From: Amoeboaphelidium protococcarum
Lineage: Eukaryota > Aphelidiomycota > Aphelidea
Direction: 5' to 3'
Length of the DNA stretch: 64,000 nt
Assembly (NCBI GenBank): GCA_023515745.1
Contig: JALECJ010000256.1
Span: 2,232,001 to 2,296,000, forward strand
The translations under genes and the position numbers were made by a program. Below are positions 35,408 to 48,041 of this stretch, piece after piece; positions within the stretch are counted from its first letter, which is position 1; each line of letters begins with the position of its first letter. The notes below the pieces were generated by a model. The model saw only the letters and a program-made list of their open reading frames with translations, did no database searches and was not told the origin of the DNA.

Positions 35408-38400
35408 TCAAGAATATGCGAGCTTCTGAATTTCGTTGGCAATAGCCGCAGCAACGGGCCTCATGAAAGGATCTTGAGCCCAAGCAAGATGAACAACCTG
35501 GAAAAGCATTAGAGCACGATTATTCAGAAATTAAGCCTCGGGTCTCAAACCTTGAAGGACCATCTCAGTGACTTGAGTTGCTTTATAGCCGCTCCACGCT
35601 TTCATACGCGCTAAAATCTCAAACATGACCACAGCGCCAGCATAAACATCTCTTGCAGGAAGAAGCTGCTCAGGTACCAATGATCTCGCAAGAACCTCAG
35701 GTGCAGCATAAGAGACAGTGTGGCCTTGTAGTCGATTCCATTCTATGCCTTACACGACATTGGCTTGTGATTGAAGCGTACAGATACCAAAGTCCGTCAG
35801 AGACGCTCTCAAAGCGCCATTAACGTCTTGATACAGTAAGTAATTGCCAGACTTGATGTCATTATGGACCACAGCATTCTAATGAAGGACCACTAATGCG
35901 GTAATAACGTCAAAGCATAACATTGCCTGCAATTCAAAAGAGTAATCCACCGGTTGAGCTTGATTCAGAATAAGCTACTCTAACGAACCAAGTTCGTAAT
36001 TTAGCATGAGCAAGACATTATTTTAACCATCAAATCCCACCAGCTTTGCAATCTGGTCATAGTCTTTAAATCTCCACATGAGAGCAATCTCCTACTTAAC
36101 GCTATCACGCTACACCTTGCCAATAAAACACTTAGCAGCTACGAATTTAGTACCAGTTGAAGCAAAAGGATGTCCAGGTGGATACGACAAAATCTCAGCA
36201 ACCTAAATCTCAGCTTAACCACCTTTATTAATGAAGGAGTTCGGCACCATTCTGAAATTTAGATCACGCTTCAACTCCAAATATGCAGGCACCGCAACTT
36301 CCATCGACGTGTTCATAAACGTTGTCCCACTCATCAAAGTTCCCACTACTTGAGTCGCAGCGCCTATTACCGTGCTATATGATTGTTCAGTTGTACCAGC
36401 AGCACTACTTGATGTCTTGTTCTTCATTCGTGAGGAAAGCATTCGAGTTTTGATGTATCTGCGCCTAATGCAATACATTGACAGCAGAACAAACACTAAA
36501 ATCAAAAAGCAGACAATCGCAATGACAACAATGTACAGTGTCATCATAGAAGACTAAGTACCAGGCTACACTTATCCTGCTTCGCCATCACTTATGCTTA
36601 TACTGCCTCCAGATCTGGAGCTATGTTCAGCAGACTTCAACGTAAACATCACTTGAGTAGTATAACTCACCAAACTAGCGGTACTTTTAAGACCAGATTA
36701 AGGCGACGTTGGCAAAGTATTAACTTTACTCTCACCTTGAGAGGAAGTAGAGGTTATGTGACTTATTATACTACTGCCATATAATCCTGTGCTCATGACT
36801 GTCGTAGTACTAGTGGGTGTTGTTGTGGTAGTCGTCGTGGTGGTGGTTGTAGTTGTAGTCGTAGTAGGCGTGGTTGTAGTAGAGGTAGTAGTCGTCGTCG
36901 TAGTCGTTGTTGTGGTCGTCGTAGTAGTTGTCGTACTAGTGGTGGTGGTCGTCGTTGTAGTAGGAGTGGTAGTAGTTGTTGTTGTCGTTGTGGTAGTTGT
37001 GGTAGTCGTAGTAGGTGTCGTGGTTGTAGTTGTCGTGGTCGTGGTCGATGTAGTTGTAGTAGTTGTCGTAGTCGTAGTGGTGGTGGTAGTAGTTGTAGTG
37101 GTAGTTGTGGTAGTACTAGTAGTTGTTGTTGTTGTAGTGGTAGTTGGCGTTTACACATAGTCCAAGTACTTTGCAAATACCATACCTCCACCAGTTGTCG
37201 GCAAATCCACACCCTTATCGGAGGAGCTATCCAAGAATTTTTACGCACCACTAAAGCTTCCAGCAAAAATCAGACTATTGTTAAAACCTTTTAGTATATT
37301 ACTGCCCGAAATACCACTACTGCCGCGAAAGCTATACAGAAACTTACCAGATGGACTGAACTTCAATATACTTGACGCAGATGCTGCAATATTTTAGCTA
37401 TTTTCTAATCCGTCAATCATGGCAATAGACGTTGATGAAGAGTATAATCCCACAAAGACATTAGAGTCAGCTCCAACTGCACTGTGGTAGGCATAATCAT
37501 CACCTGATCCGTCCATGGTCGCAACGTAAACTATTGTACCAGATGAACCGAAGGTCGCCACAAAGCCACTTAGCATTACTCGAGCAGGATTTACACTGCG
37601 GACCAACTATCCGTTAATGTCGTAGAATTTGAGAGGTGACGCTGTGTTCTGATACGAGCCAACCAGGACGACATTTCCATTGGGTGATACACTCAAAGCG
37701 GATGGTGACGGTTACGAATCGTCTATACGCACCAGCCACTAAAAGACACCATTGCTATTAAACTTGGCCAGAAACAAAGCTGACTTCAGAGTCATATTGC
37801 TTTGTTGGGTGATGAAAAGCTGGTTAGTAGAATCACGGACACCAAGTAAGCCAATTGGAGTCTTGTAGCCATTCTACACGGTGTCTCCAAAAGTGAACGA
37901 TCCAGCAACATAAATATCACCAGTTGACTAAGACACCGCAATCGCTGAGCTACACGTTACCACGGCAGCATACCCAATATTGACTTTCCATTACTAAACA
38001 CCACTAGGATTTACCTTTCGCAAATTGCAGACAGAAGTTGTGGGACTAAAGCTAAATCCACCGTAAGTATATGACAGAGTCTGGCTAGCTTATGATATTT
38101 GAAAAATGTTGTTACCAGAATCTGATGCAAGTCCCGTAATTGTAGGAAACTCATTAGTTTGAAAACCGGCCCACTGCAATTGACCAGCTGACGACCATTT
38201 AGCGTGCCATGATGACGTTGTGCTATATGGCAGAGTATAAACTAACGCCCCATTGAAATAAAAATTCAAATCCTCAACGCCAGCGTAAAGTTGTCCACCG
38301 GCAATCAGATTGCCTTGATTGTCAGTAGTCAGCTGATAACTATAAGCACCTTAATAGCCAGACATGGATACTGTCCACAGTATCTAACCAGTTGTCCCAC

Positions 38401-38659
38401 TTACTTTTACAAAAGAGGACGAATACAACCCAAAATAGAAATTCTACGTGTTTTATACAGCACCACCAAATGAGTTGACAAACTGAGATTGAACACCGGT
38501 GTACCAATAAGATACAATGAAGTCACCATTGGGGTCAGTCACAGTGTCAATGTACTGTAGCCAATTGTTAGAAAGCGTGCCGACCCATGACACATTTGCA
38601 TAATCACAGGCCACCGTTGTTACAATCGAGCAGATGCCAAGAATAACAGATACGAGCAT
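35408..38659 (-). CDS. Receptor gene E: beta-propeller/Thr-stalk/TM/TKL-like kinase (intact)
   Basis: 1,083 residues in one frame, ATG 38659-38657 to TGA 35410-35408; landmark segments share the same frame. Signal peptide MLVSVILGICSIVTTVAC, nearly identical to A. Ectodomain with the same blades (RSVNPARVMLSGFVAT); Thr stalk about 37150-36790; TM YIVVIAIVCFLILVFVLL; juxtamembrane segment differs from A, C and D (KNKTSSSAAGTTEQS). The kinase retains VAAK, HND, DFG and AAPE. It is tandem with D on the same strand, with a 361-bp gap. Confidence 0.85.
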
Positions 38660-38795
38660 TAACTGTTAATGAATTACGCTAAACAATTTAGCAATTAAAT
38701 AAAACTAAGTCAATAGTAATAGTTAATGCACTTGATTACTGTGAAGATGAAAAGACGTTTGACTGCACTCAACAGATGTGTAAATCACCATCCGG

Positions 38796-38805
38796 CTAAA
38801 AATAG
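38796..38805. promoter_or_regulatory. MEF2-like site upstream of receptor gene E
   Basis: CTAAAAATAG, 137 bp upstream of the gene E ATG, inside a longer block shared with F: ATCACCAT upstream and ACATTGGTTG downstream on the plus strand. Confidence 0.5.
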
Positions 38806-39646
38806 CTACTTTGTAATACATTGGTTGTCAAAAAGCTCAGATCCTTGAAGTAGAGAGACATTTGTTCGCACCCAAATAAAACATTTTAGCAATGTCAATG
38901 CCTGGTATATAATCACGATAGTGAAGATACAATTTATGACACGGGCTGAAAAAGTAATATGTAACACAACATGAGTAATTATTAATTCAGTTCAAAAGAT
39001 CACGAAATTTAGACTCAAAGTAGACTGTACGCAACCAAGGCTAGATAAGTATGGTATTTGTATGGTATGGTACAGTGCTGGGAAATTAAATGGTTTATAT
39101 TCCATATCCATTCATATAGATGTCACTGTTCATATAATCATGTCACAAGCCATGAGAGGTTCGAATTTACCATATGACTTCCATGACTAAAAATGTGGGT
39201 CGATTCAGCTCAATCGCATCCAACCGTTTCAAAGCACACGCGTGTTGCCGTATCAACTCTGTCGGTCTGTCTAACTGATCTCATGATAATCAGCCCTTCT
39301 ACCGGTACTTTTTTGTACAGTATAAGGCTAACTAAGCGCGTCAAAGCTTGTATTGGTGGTCAACATCTAATGCTGTTCAAGTCCAATATCCTTCAAGTTC
39401 ATATCATTGTATATGAACCGCTAATTGTAGGACTGCATTGAAAGCTGCTCACTAGGAAGCAGTGGCAGGGTAGTCCAGACGAGATTGTAATCCGGTGGTA
39501 TGTTGACATAGTCTAATAAGTGTCGATACACTGTAACAGAAGGTTGTGATGAAATGAATACAGATATAGGAGCGGATGAGTCCGCCGCTGAAGAAGATGA
39601 ATGATGAATTTTATAGTTGGTAATCAAAATAAGAGCATTGATTACT

Positions 39647-39784
39647 TAACAAAGCAAGTTAAGTACTTCTACTCAAGTCATATCCGCATGAGTAGGACCA
39701 CTACCTGGCTCATATGACTCATCCATTTAGGTAAGTCTGAAATCGATCCATTCATGTCATCCATTAGAGTGAACTGGCATTACT
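39647..39784. repeat. Direct repeat, copy 1
   Basis: Shares CATATGACTCATCCAT, TAGGTAAGTCTGAAAT, CGATCCAT and CATGTCATCCA in order with 40450-40596, with substitutions and small indels. Origin unclear; it lies in retroelement debris. Confidence 0.55.
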
Positions 39785-41380
39785 TAAGTGTGATTTTCTC
39801 ACTAATTACACAACAGAGCTCTTCAATCTGCAAATCTCGGAGTCCAATTCGATTCTTAACTTGTAACATCTCACCAGTACCTTCGGGTCTAGGTAGAACG
39901 TAATTTTAATTCACTGCAGGCTTGACTTTGACTCCAACCCTTTTATACCTAGTATTGACCAAAGCATTCATCTCCATTGGCCTGATACAAACAGCATGTA
40001 AACTCTTGAGCGCCTTGTTATCGTGTAGCTCCGGAACATTCTTAAAACTCTCTTCCACAGATATCTGGACTCGTCTGCCAGAATCTTCAGGATCAATCAT
40101 ACCGATGACAGTCGTACCATCTCCACTAGTTTCTTACTAGTATTGGCTGTGTATCTAAAATGGTCTTCCAAGAATTAAGTCAAAAGGCAACTACTCTACC
40201 ACAAACACATGAGGCGAGAACCAGACACCACCAATAATCAGGTTGCAATGCTAAACTATACCGACCACTTTTTATCCAGGCTAGCGATCAATTCCATTTA
40301 TCATCCAACAGCATTAAGTGTTAATCATCTAAGCTCAACTCATCGGATGTTTTCTTTCTAATCCAATCTACTTCGGATTCTTAATTCATCAAAAACTAGA
40401 CTTTCTTGTTGTTGAAACTATTCCATTACAATTAGTTGGTTACTCTTCACAGCAAGTAAAGTAATACTAGTCATATCCATATGACTATGCCAATTACATG
40501 GTTCATATGACCCAAATAATCCGTTCATATAACTCATCCATGTAGGTAAGTCTGAAATTCGATCCATCCATGTCATCCAAATGAGTGGCCAGCACTGTTT
40601 TCCTTACCTGTGACATTCCGTACAATAAGTCTCCAGCTTAGGATAATCACACATTTTAAGGTAAGTTGACGACTCTTAAACGGTGCGACATAAATGGAAA
40701 ATTCAGCAGTAATCAAGTGATCTGGTACTTCAATTGCATATGGTGCGATTATGCAACAGCAACCTGACGCGGCTTGTCACTGGACACCGGGGAGGACGCA
40801 TCCGGACGATTACACTATTACTCTAACAATGCCATATTATCAGTGCGCAGAATTGATTTTTTTAAGCCAGCTAGAATAAAATTTTCCACCAGCTCGTCAG
40901 ATTTGTTAGTAACGTTAATGTTAAGACTCATCACCATCTTGCGAACTTCGTTATATACTTAGACAAAGGCAACATCAAAGCCACAAGTTGAACAACTGCA
41001 TAGCCACAATCAGTCAAGTCATCAAACCACTCTTCCATCTGGACAACAAATTGCACGGCAGAATGATACTTGTCATCACTTAGCTTATTTCTGATTTTAG
41101 CATCGATGTTACTTGCATTACTGGGAGCCTTGAGATTGATATACTCCTCGACAGCCACAAGAGCTTCATTTGCAGACGATTAAGTTCCAATACTACTAAA
41201 GCACTTCAAGTGTCACAGTACCTTTATCAGTCTCAGAACCATTGAGTCTTCTTGTAGCTACTCATCTTGAAAATTAGTTAGCGCAGTTTGCTGATTATAA
41301 TCACTGGAACGCATGCAAGACGTTATAATTATTAACGCCTAATAATCTGCATATTTAATCTTCTCCATCTCAAGAAGGTC
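39678..41380 (-). mobile_element. Degraded Ty3/gypsy-like gag/protease remnant
   Basis: Minus-strand open stretches between receptor genes E and F. The clearest part (about 40270-39680, TGA 39680-39678) reads GVWFSPHVFVVEQLPFDLILGRPF, then GMIDPEDSGRRVQISV, then TRYKRVGVKVKPAVN. This series is typical of the protease to RT linker of fungal Ty3/gypsy elements. Upstream, in other frames and broken by TGA codons, is VEFVDALQRILDRQ and a 75-residue piece (41158-40931) that could be Gag but is not recognisable. No LTRs were found. A different family from the chromovirus in gene C. Elsewhere in 38660-42223 I see no gene. Confidence 0.5.
40450..40596. repeat. Direct repeat, copy 2
   Basis: Second copy of the element at 39647-39784, about 800 bp away in the same orientation. 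Confidence 0.55.
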
Positions 41381-41559
41381 CATACTACTATCTCATAGAC
41401 TTTGGCGATCAAGAATGCGTTACAGAGCATCCACAAACTCGACATCAATAACATGTATCAACCATGCTGACTGCAGCTGAGCAAATGACGCGCTCCTCCA
41501 ACACCAGCGATTGGAAACCAACTGGAAATAAACCAGAATTTATGGATGATCAATTGATG

Positions 41560-42223
41560 ATAGAATAAGTAATATAGAATAGAATAAATCGATTAAATAG
41601 AGCTCAGGTACACGGCACAAATACTTTTCAATTGACTTTAATCTATTTTATTTCCTACATGAAAGAAGGCAAAAGCTTCAAAACCATCAGCCGCAGTGTA
41701 AGTAATCCATACTGCTCAATCACTGAAGACTGCGCAATCAGTATTTTGCTTACCATATTTTCCCAAGCAAAGATGACTATCTGCGCATTCTATCCATTCT
41801 TTATGTCAGCAGTTCAAATGTTGCACTAGATTTGAGAGTCCCTTACCACCCCTCTATCTTCTGTTAACTCCACAGCTGCATTTGTAAATCTATTTGCACC
41901 ATGCTTTGAGGAATTTCCACCATCACACAAAACGCAATAAGTAGTAAAACGTGAAAGAGTGAAGTGAATATGAAATGAGATGACAAAGACATTTACTATT
42001 GTTTCAACCAGTGTGTGTGATAAAAGAAAGAGAGCGAATGAAACGCGCCAACACGGTAAAGAAGAAAATAAATGCACCATCTCTGATCTTTACATTTAAC
42101 TGCCCATCAAACAGATAAATTCTATACACAGAGACTGTAAAGTGAGCGGATTCTGGGCGGTTCATAAAATACATATAATTTTTATTCTTTGTCATTATCT
42201 TACGTTTGCAAATCATAGTTGAA
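41560..42223. other. Non-coding gap downstream of receptor gene F
   Basis: Short ORFs exist on both strands but none shows a domain, signal peptide or composition that I would call coding. Confidence 0.4.
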
Positions 42224-44614
42224 TCAATTCTGCTAATTCTACTACATCATAGTCGTTTGATGCACAGGGATGGTGGCGTTCATTGCAGTCATACCGTTCA
42301 TGTCCATGGTTGTCGTCGTGATAGCGTTGCTGTAATTCTTATGCAATGCCCACTTTCTAGCTTTACGCCTATTTGCACACTTGGCCATCACGTACGCTAG
42401 AATACTGACCAGAACGAAGAATGCTGCTGCTACAGCTGCCAATTTGCTTGTATCAGAGAAGAAGGACATTGCTCCGGAATTCTGATTACCAGACACATTA
42501 TTACTCTAAGTATTGCTATTACCGCTATCTCCATCAGCCTGCGTTTGAGAAATGAAAACAGTGTTGCCAACAACAAATGTATAGGACCCGGATACTTAAA
42601 GCGTACTCTGTGGAGTAGTAGCAGTAGTTGCGTACTATGAAACTGACAGTTTTTGACTACTAACCGTGTGGCTGTCAGTCAATGCCAATTAATCACTAGT
42701 AAACCATAGACTGGTACCAATGACGTTCAAATTGGAAGAAGAAACTGTACTCAAATTGAGAGATTTCATGGATCCAGAGAGGGTCATCAAAGCAGCAGAT
42801 GTTGCATTGACAGCAGAGCTTTGGGAGTTAACATTAGTGGTGATGGGAAGCTAATCTGCAGATGTATAAGTAGAGTAGAGAATTAGAGTTTAACTGAAGT
42901 GCGTGCTCGATATAGCGTCTACTGAGACTAGAGACGTTATGGCTTAAGTTGACAATGACTCAGATGTCAAAGTAATATTGCTAGTCGTCATAGTTGCAAT
43001 CGTAGTCGGACTTTTTGTCGTACTAGTTGTTGTCGTACTAATTGTGGTAGTAGAGGTCGTAGTTGTTGTGGTTGTAGTAGTGGTAGTAGTTTTTGGTGTT
43101 TCCACATAATCTAAGTACTTTGCAAATACCATACCTCCGACAGATGTGGGCAAATTCATACCATAATTGGCGGAGCTATCAAAGAGGACTGACACGTTAG
43201 CAAACCTTCCAACCAAGATCAGACTATTGTTAACTCCTCGTAAAATATTTACGGCTTTTATTTCACCAACACTCGTGCCACGGAAACTATACAGAAATGT
43301 ACCAGATGGACTAAACTTTAATACAGTAGCCTGAGATGATGGGATACTTTAACTGTTTCCTGATCCATCTACCACTGCCACAGAAGACAATGAAAGCTGA
43401 GCTGCCACAAAGACATTTGAATTAGCATCGACTACACAGTCAAACGGCTGATCATCGCCACTTCCGTCTATTGTCGCGACGTATATTAAAGAACCATTTG
43501 AACTGTAGGTAGCCACAAAGCCACTCATCATTGCTCGAGTAGGATTTACATTGCGGACCACCTATCCGTTGGTGTCGTAGAATCTAAGAGGTGATGATGT
43601 GTTTTAATAATTCCCAACAAGGACAACATTTCCATTTGGTGACACACTCAAAGCAGATGGTGAAGGCTGTGAATCGTCAATACGAACTAACCACTAGAAG
43701 ACACCATTGCTATTAAACTTGGCCAAAAATAAAGCTGACTTCAGAGTCACATTGCTTTGTTGGGTGGTGTAAAGCTAATTGGTAGAATCTCGAATACCGA
43801 GTAACCCAATTGGAGTCTTATAACCGTTTTACTCGGTGTCTCCAAAGGTGAACGATCCAGCAACATAAACATCACCAGTTGACTAAGACACGGCAATAGC
43901 AGAGTTACATGTTACTACGGCAGCATAACCAATATTGACTTTCCATTGCTCGACACCACTAGGATTTACCTTGCGCAAGTTGCAGACTGTAGTTGTGGGA
44001 CTAAAGCTAAATCCACCGTAAGTATATGACAGAGCTTGGTTGGCTTAGGCGAGTTGATAGATGTTGTTGACAGAATCCGATGCAAGTCCCTTAATTTTCA
44101 TGAACTCATTAGATTAAAAACCAGCCCATTATAACTGACCCGATGAAGACCACTTCGCATGCCATGAGGTGGTTGTACTTTATGCTAAAGAATTGACCAA
44201 TACTCCATTGAAATAAAATTTTAATGCTGCAACGCCAGCGTATAGTTGTCCAGTGGCAATTAGATTGCCTTAGTTGTCGGTTGTTAGCTAATAACTGTAA
44301 GCACCTTCTGGGCCTGACATTGATATAGTCCACAAAATTTAGCCAGTTGAGCCACTGATTTTAACAAATGAAGACGAATATAATCCATAATAGTAATTCT
44401 ACGTGTTTTATACAGCACCATTGAATGAGTTGACAAACTGAGATTGAATATTGGTGTACCAATATGTTACAATGAAATCACCATTCAGATCAGTCACAGT
44501 GTCAATGTATTACAGCAAGTTGTTAGAAAGCGTGCCAACCCATGACACATTTGCATAATCGCAAGTTACAGCTGTGACAAACCAGCATATGACAAGAATA
44601 ACAGATACGAGCAT
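42224..44614 (-). CDS. Receptor-like gene F: same ectodomain, no kinase
   Basis: 796 residues in one frame from ATG 44614-44612 to TGA 42226-42224. The signal peptide (MLVSVILVICWFVTAVTC) and the propeller region (RNVNPTRAMMSGFVATYSSN) match A, D and E. The Thr stalk is much shorter (about 43090-42990) and followed by about 150 residues of Ser/Thr-rich sequence. A TM helix (LAAVAAAFFVLVSILAYVMA) unrelated to that of the others precedes a basic tail of about 50 residues ending QQNQQN. There is no kinase domain. It could be a decoy, co-receptor or adhesion form of the same recognition unit. Confidence 0.82.
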
Positions 44615-44781
44615 TAGTTGTTGATAGAGTTAGCTTAAACAGTCTAGTGAATAAGCAGAGTTCAGTCAACAGTAATATTTGAACGCACTTTATTACTTTA
44701 GACAGAAGTAGTTGTAATAATAAGTTAAATGTAAACAGACTATTATAATATGGCGATGAACTGATATGCATCACCATTAGG

Positions 44782-44791
44782 CTAAAAATAG
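44782..44791. promoter_or_regulatory. MEF2-like site upstream of receptor gene F
   Basis: CTAAAAATAG, 167 bp upstream of the gene F ATG. On the gene's strand the block reads GGCAACCAA, 11 bp, GTAGCTATTTTTAGCC, then TGATGCATATCA, closely matching the block upstream of gene A. Confidence 0.5.
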
Positions 44792-45000
44792 CTACGTTGT
44801 TACATTGGTTGCCAAAAGGTAAGATCCTTGTCACAATATACAGCGATATTATTCGCATTTAAATACAACATCTTTAGTATTAAAACCCCTAGTATTTAAT
44901 TAAAATTGTAAACATACAGTATATGATACGGGCTATGAAAGCATATCCGATTAAACATTAAAAAATTTTTATTCATTTTAAATGATCACGAAATCAAGAC

Positions 45001-45372
45001 TCATAGCATACTATATGCAACCAGAGCCAGTGCAGAACCAAAAGCAATAGAAGACTTTTCAGCAGTACTTGCGCCAGATGGAACAATATCACTGACATTA
45101 GCGACCTTGCCAACAAAGCTGATATTGCCATTATTATTAGTGACAGTTCCGTTGACCAGAGGACTGGTGATAGTAGCTTGACCATTATCCACGCTACCAG
45201 AAGTCTGAATATCAGTAGAATTGATCAGCTGATTGTAGATATCATTTGCAGTTTGCTGCACCTAAGGATCCTGAGCCACTTGCAGCACAGTATCTTGAGC
45301 CTATTCAAAAGTCTGAGATTACACACCACAGATCACAGATAGCACCAGAGCAAACAGAATTGACGCGTTCAT
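45001..45372 (-). CDS. Small secreted, probably GPI-anchored protein
   Basis: 123 residues, ATG 45372-45370 to TGA 45003-45001. Signal peptide MNASILFALVLSVICGVQS; polar middle rich in Gln, Asn, Thr and Ser with several NxT/S sequons (for example NGT, NVS); C-terminus with small residues (PSGASTAEKSS) followed by a hydrophobic end (IAFGSALALVAYSML) that looks like a GPI-attachment signal. No known domain. It lies downstream of UMP-CMP kinase on the same strand, with no evidence of a shared role. Confidence 0.65.
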
Positions 45373-45575
45373 TATGAAAAAGTAGTAATTGAATATTATG
45401 AATTTACGTAATTAGATAGATTCTTTGAAAGCTTAACAAGTGAGTATTAAGTATGTCGGTATTCATTCATCACGATGACTCCTGTCAAGTATAGCCCCTT
45501 TGTCTTGGCAAACCCGTAAATCGGTTCCTTCGTAATCTCAAAGATGCAAAATTTGTAATTAAAATTTAAAATTTA

Positions 45576-46527
<952 letters not shown>

Positions 46528-46943
46528 CTATCTGAGGGATAAACAATTGATTGGACGCAAGCGATCTCTTGGATACACAGCTTAAGTTCTTGACGACTGC
46601 AAGCTAATACTCCTTTATACCAACTTATTCTGCACCAATTTAGATTTTGAAATATTATTCAGCAATCCTTTAGTATTCATAATTATTGTGTATATATTTT
46701 GATGGTCTGCTTGTGAAATTAATATGCCGAAATACAATAGCCTAATGAAGAGTTAACGGGCGAACGCGATTTTCGGGATCGATGATCAACGGGTGATAAT
46801 GATAAGATCGACAGCAATACACAAGTCAAGATAAAAGTGCAATGCAAGAGTCATTACAATTATAATGTATTGATATCATTTTAATATTTCAGTAGTCTTA
46901 GGTATTAAGATAGTTTTATTAGGTAGCCAGTAACAACCTCCAC
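46528..46943. other. Intergenic
   Basis: About 416 bp of AT-rich sequence between two minus-strand genes. Nothing recognisable. Confidence 0.5.
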
Positions 46944-47534
46944 TCAGTTCTTAGTAAAGGTCATCTAGTCTTTGATCATCTGAATAACGTTCTGGATGAT
47001 GACACCAGTATCCTGATCAGCAGAGGACAGCAGGTCATCGCATAGAGGCCAACCACGCAGCTTGGAAACCAGTCTCTAAGCAGTGATCAGTGCACCGGTC
47101 CAGTTCTAGTTTTAGATATACTCAATCACTTAGAAGATTGCCAGCGATACATTGGCAGCCTCCTTGGTGCAAGTGTCGTGAGAGACAGTGCAGGCAATAC
47201 CGCACGCATAAGGCAGGCTAGGAGGGCAGCTAGCGGTGATGCACAAGTCGGAGCTATCACCCTGGGTCTGCACTTGCAGCTGATTGCTAGGACACACGCT
47301 GGCAGAATCGAAAGCATTTCTGCGCGGTGGAAACTTTGGCAAGTCAAACTTCTTCCAGCAAAACTCGACAGGCTTCTTCTCAGAGATTGAAGAAGTGGTA
47401 GCAGCAGCAGAGGAGGCAGCCAATGATGGAGCTAGCATTTCGACAAACTTGCTCAGCTCATTCACGGACTGATGCAGTTCCTAGTTGGCGAAGCAGACAG
47501 CCAAAGCGGACAATAAAGCAAACGTAACCTTCAT
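46944..47534 (-). CDS. Secreted cysteine-containing protein of unknown function
   Basis: 196 residues, ATG 47534-47532 to TGA 46946-46944. A signal peptide (MKVTFALLSALAVCFAN) is followed by an Ala/Ser-rich segment and a central Cys-rich part (ASVCPSNQLQ, LCITASCPPSLPYACGIACT, SHDTCTKEA), with eight or so cysteines that could pair outside the cell. The last 60 residues are helical and charged. I do not recognise the family. Confidence 0.7.
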
Positions 47535-48041
47535 AGCTCTAAGTGTGATGTTATTAAAATGCGATAAGTTTGTAGACGTGATCAATCAATGTCAAGTTCC
47601 ACTATCAGAAAGAGATAACCCGTTGCGACTCTCCAACTTTTAGACTGGGAACGCGGGGCTTATCGCCTCAAAACGTAATCACTTCTCTCACTGAATCACA
47701 GCTCATGGTCAAGATTTGAATGTCCATGTGGTTTTCTCCTTAACTGTGTCATCATTCGAAAGTGTGAATTTTGAAAAGTATCCTTTATTTGATGTGTAAC
47801 AATATAATGTCGCATTACTAAAGCTAAGATGGGCATTGTTTTAAGACTGTCTGATTGAGCAATGATTTACTGCCATACGATGATAGCGCGTAAAGTGTTT
47901 CCATGGCAACCTCTTTCATAACTTTTCATGCCATTGTTTGATGCCGACGATGTTGGCTCTTACTCTCCTTACAGAACGGCATACTATTTATTCTGTCTTA
48001 ACTGCTAACAAAGAGCTTAACGTTTTATTAACAGGAAGATA
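47535..48041. other. Divergent promoter region, secreted protein and anillin-like gene
   Basis: About 507 bp. The one notable element is an RFX-type X-box at 47897-47910; otherwise nothing is recognised. Confidence 0.5.
47897..47910. promoter_or_regulatory. RFX X-box-like site upstream of anillin-like gene
   Basis: GTTTCCATGGCAAC fits the X-box consensus GTHNYYATRRNAAC exactly and lies 132 bp before the ATG at 48042. Binding is inferred from consensus. Confidence 0.45.

Noticed and set aside
41826-42216. Minus-strand ORFs downstream of receptor F
   Set aside because: Hydrophobic AT-rich readings without recognisable features; no support as genes.
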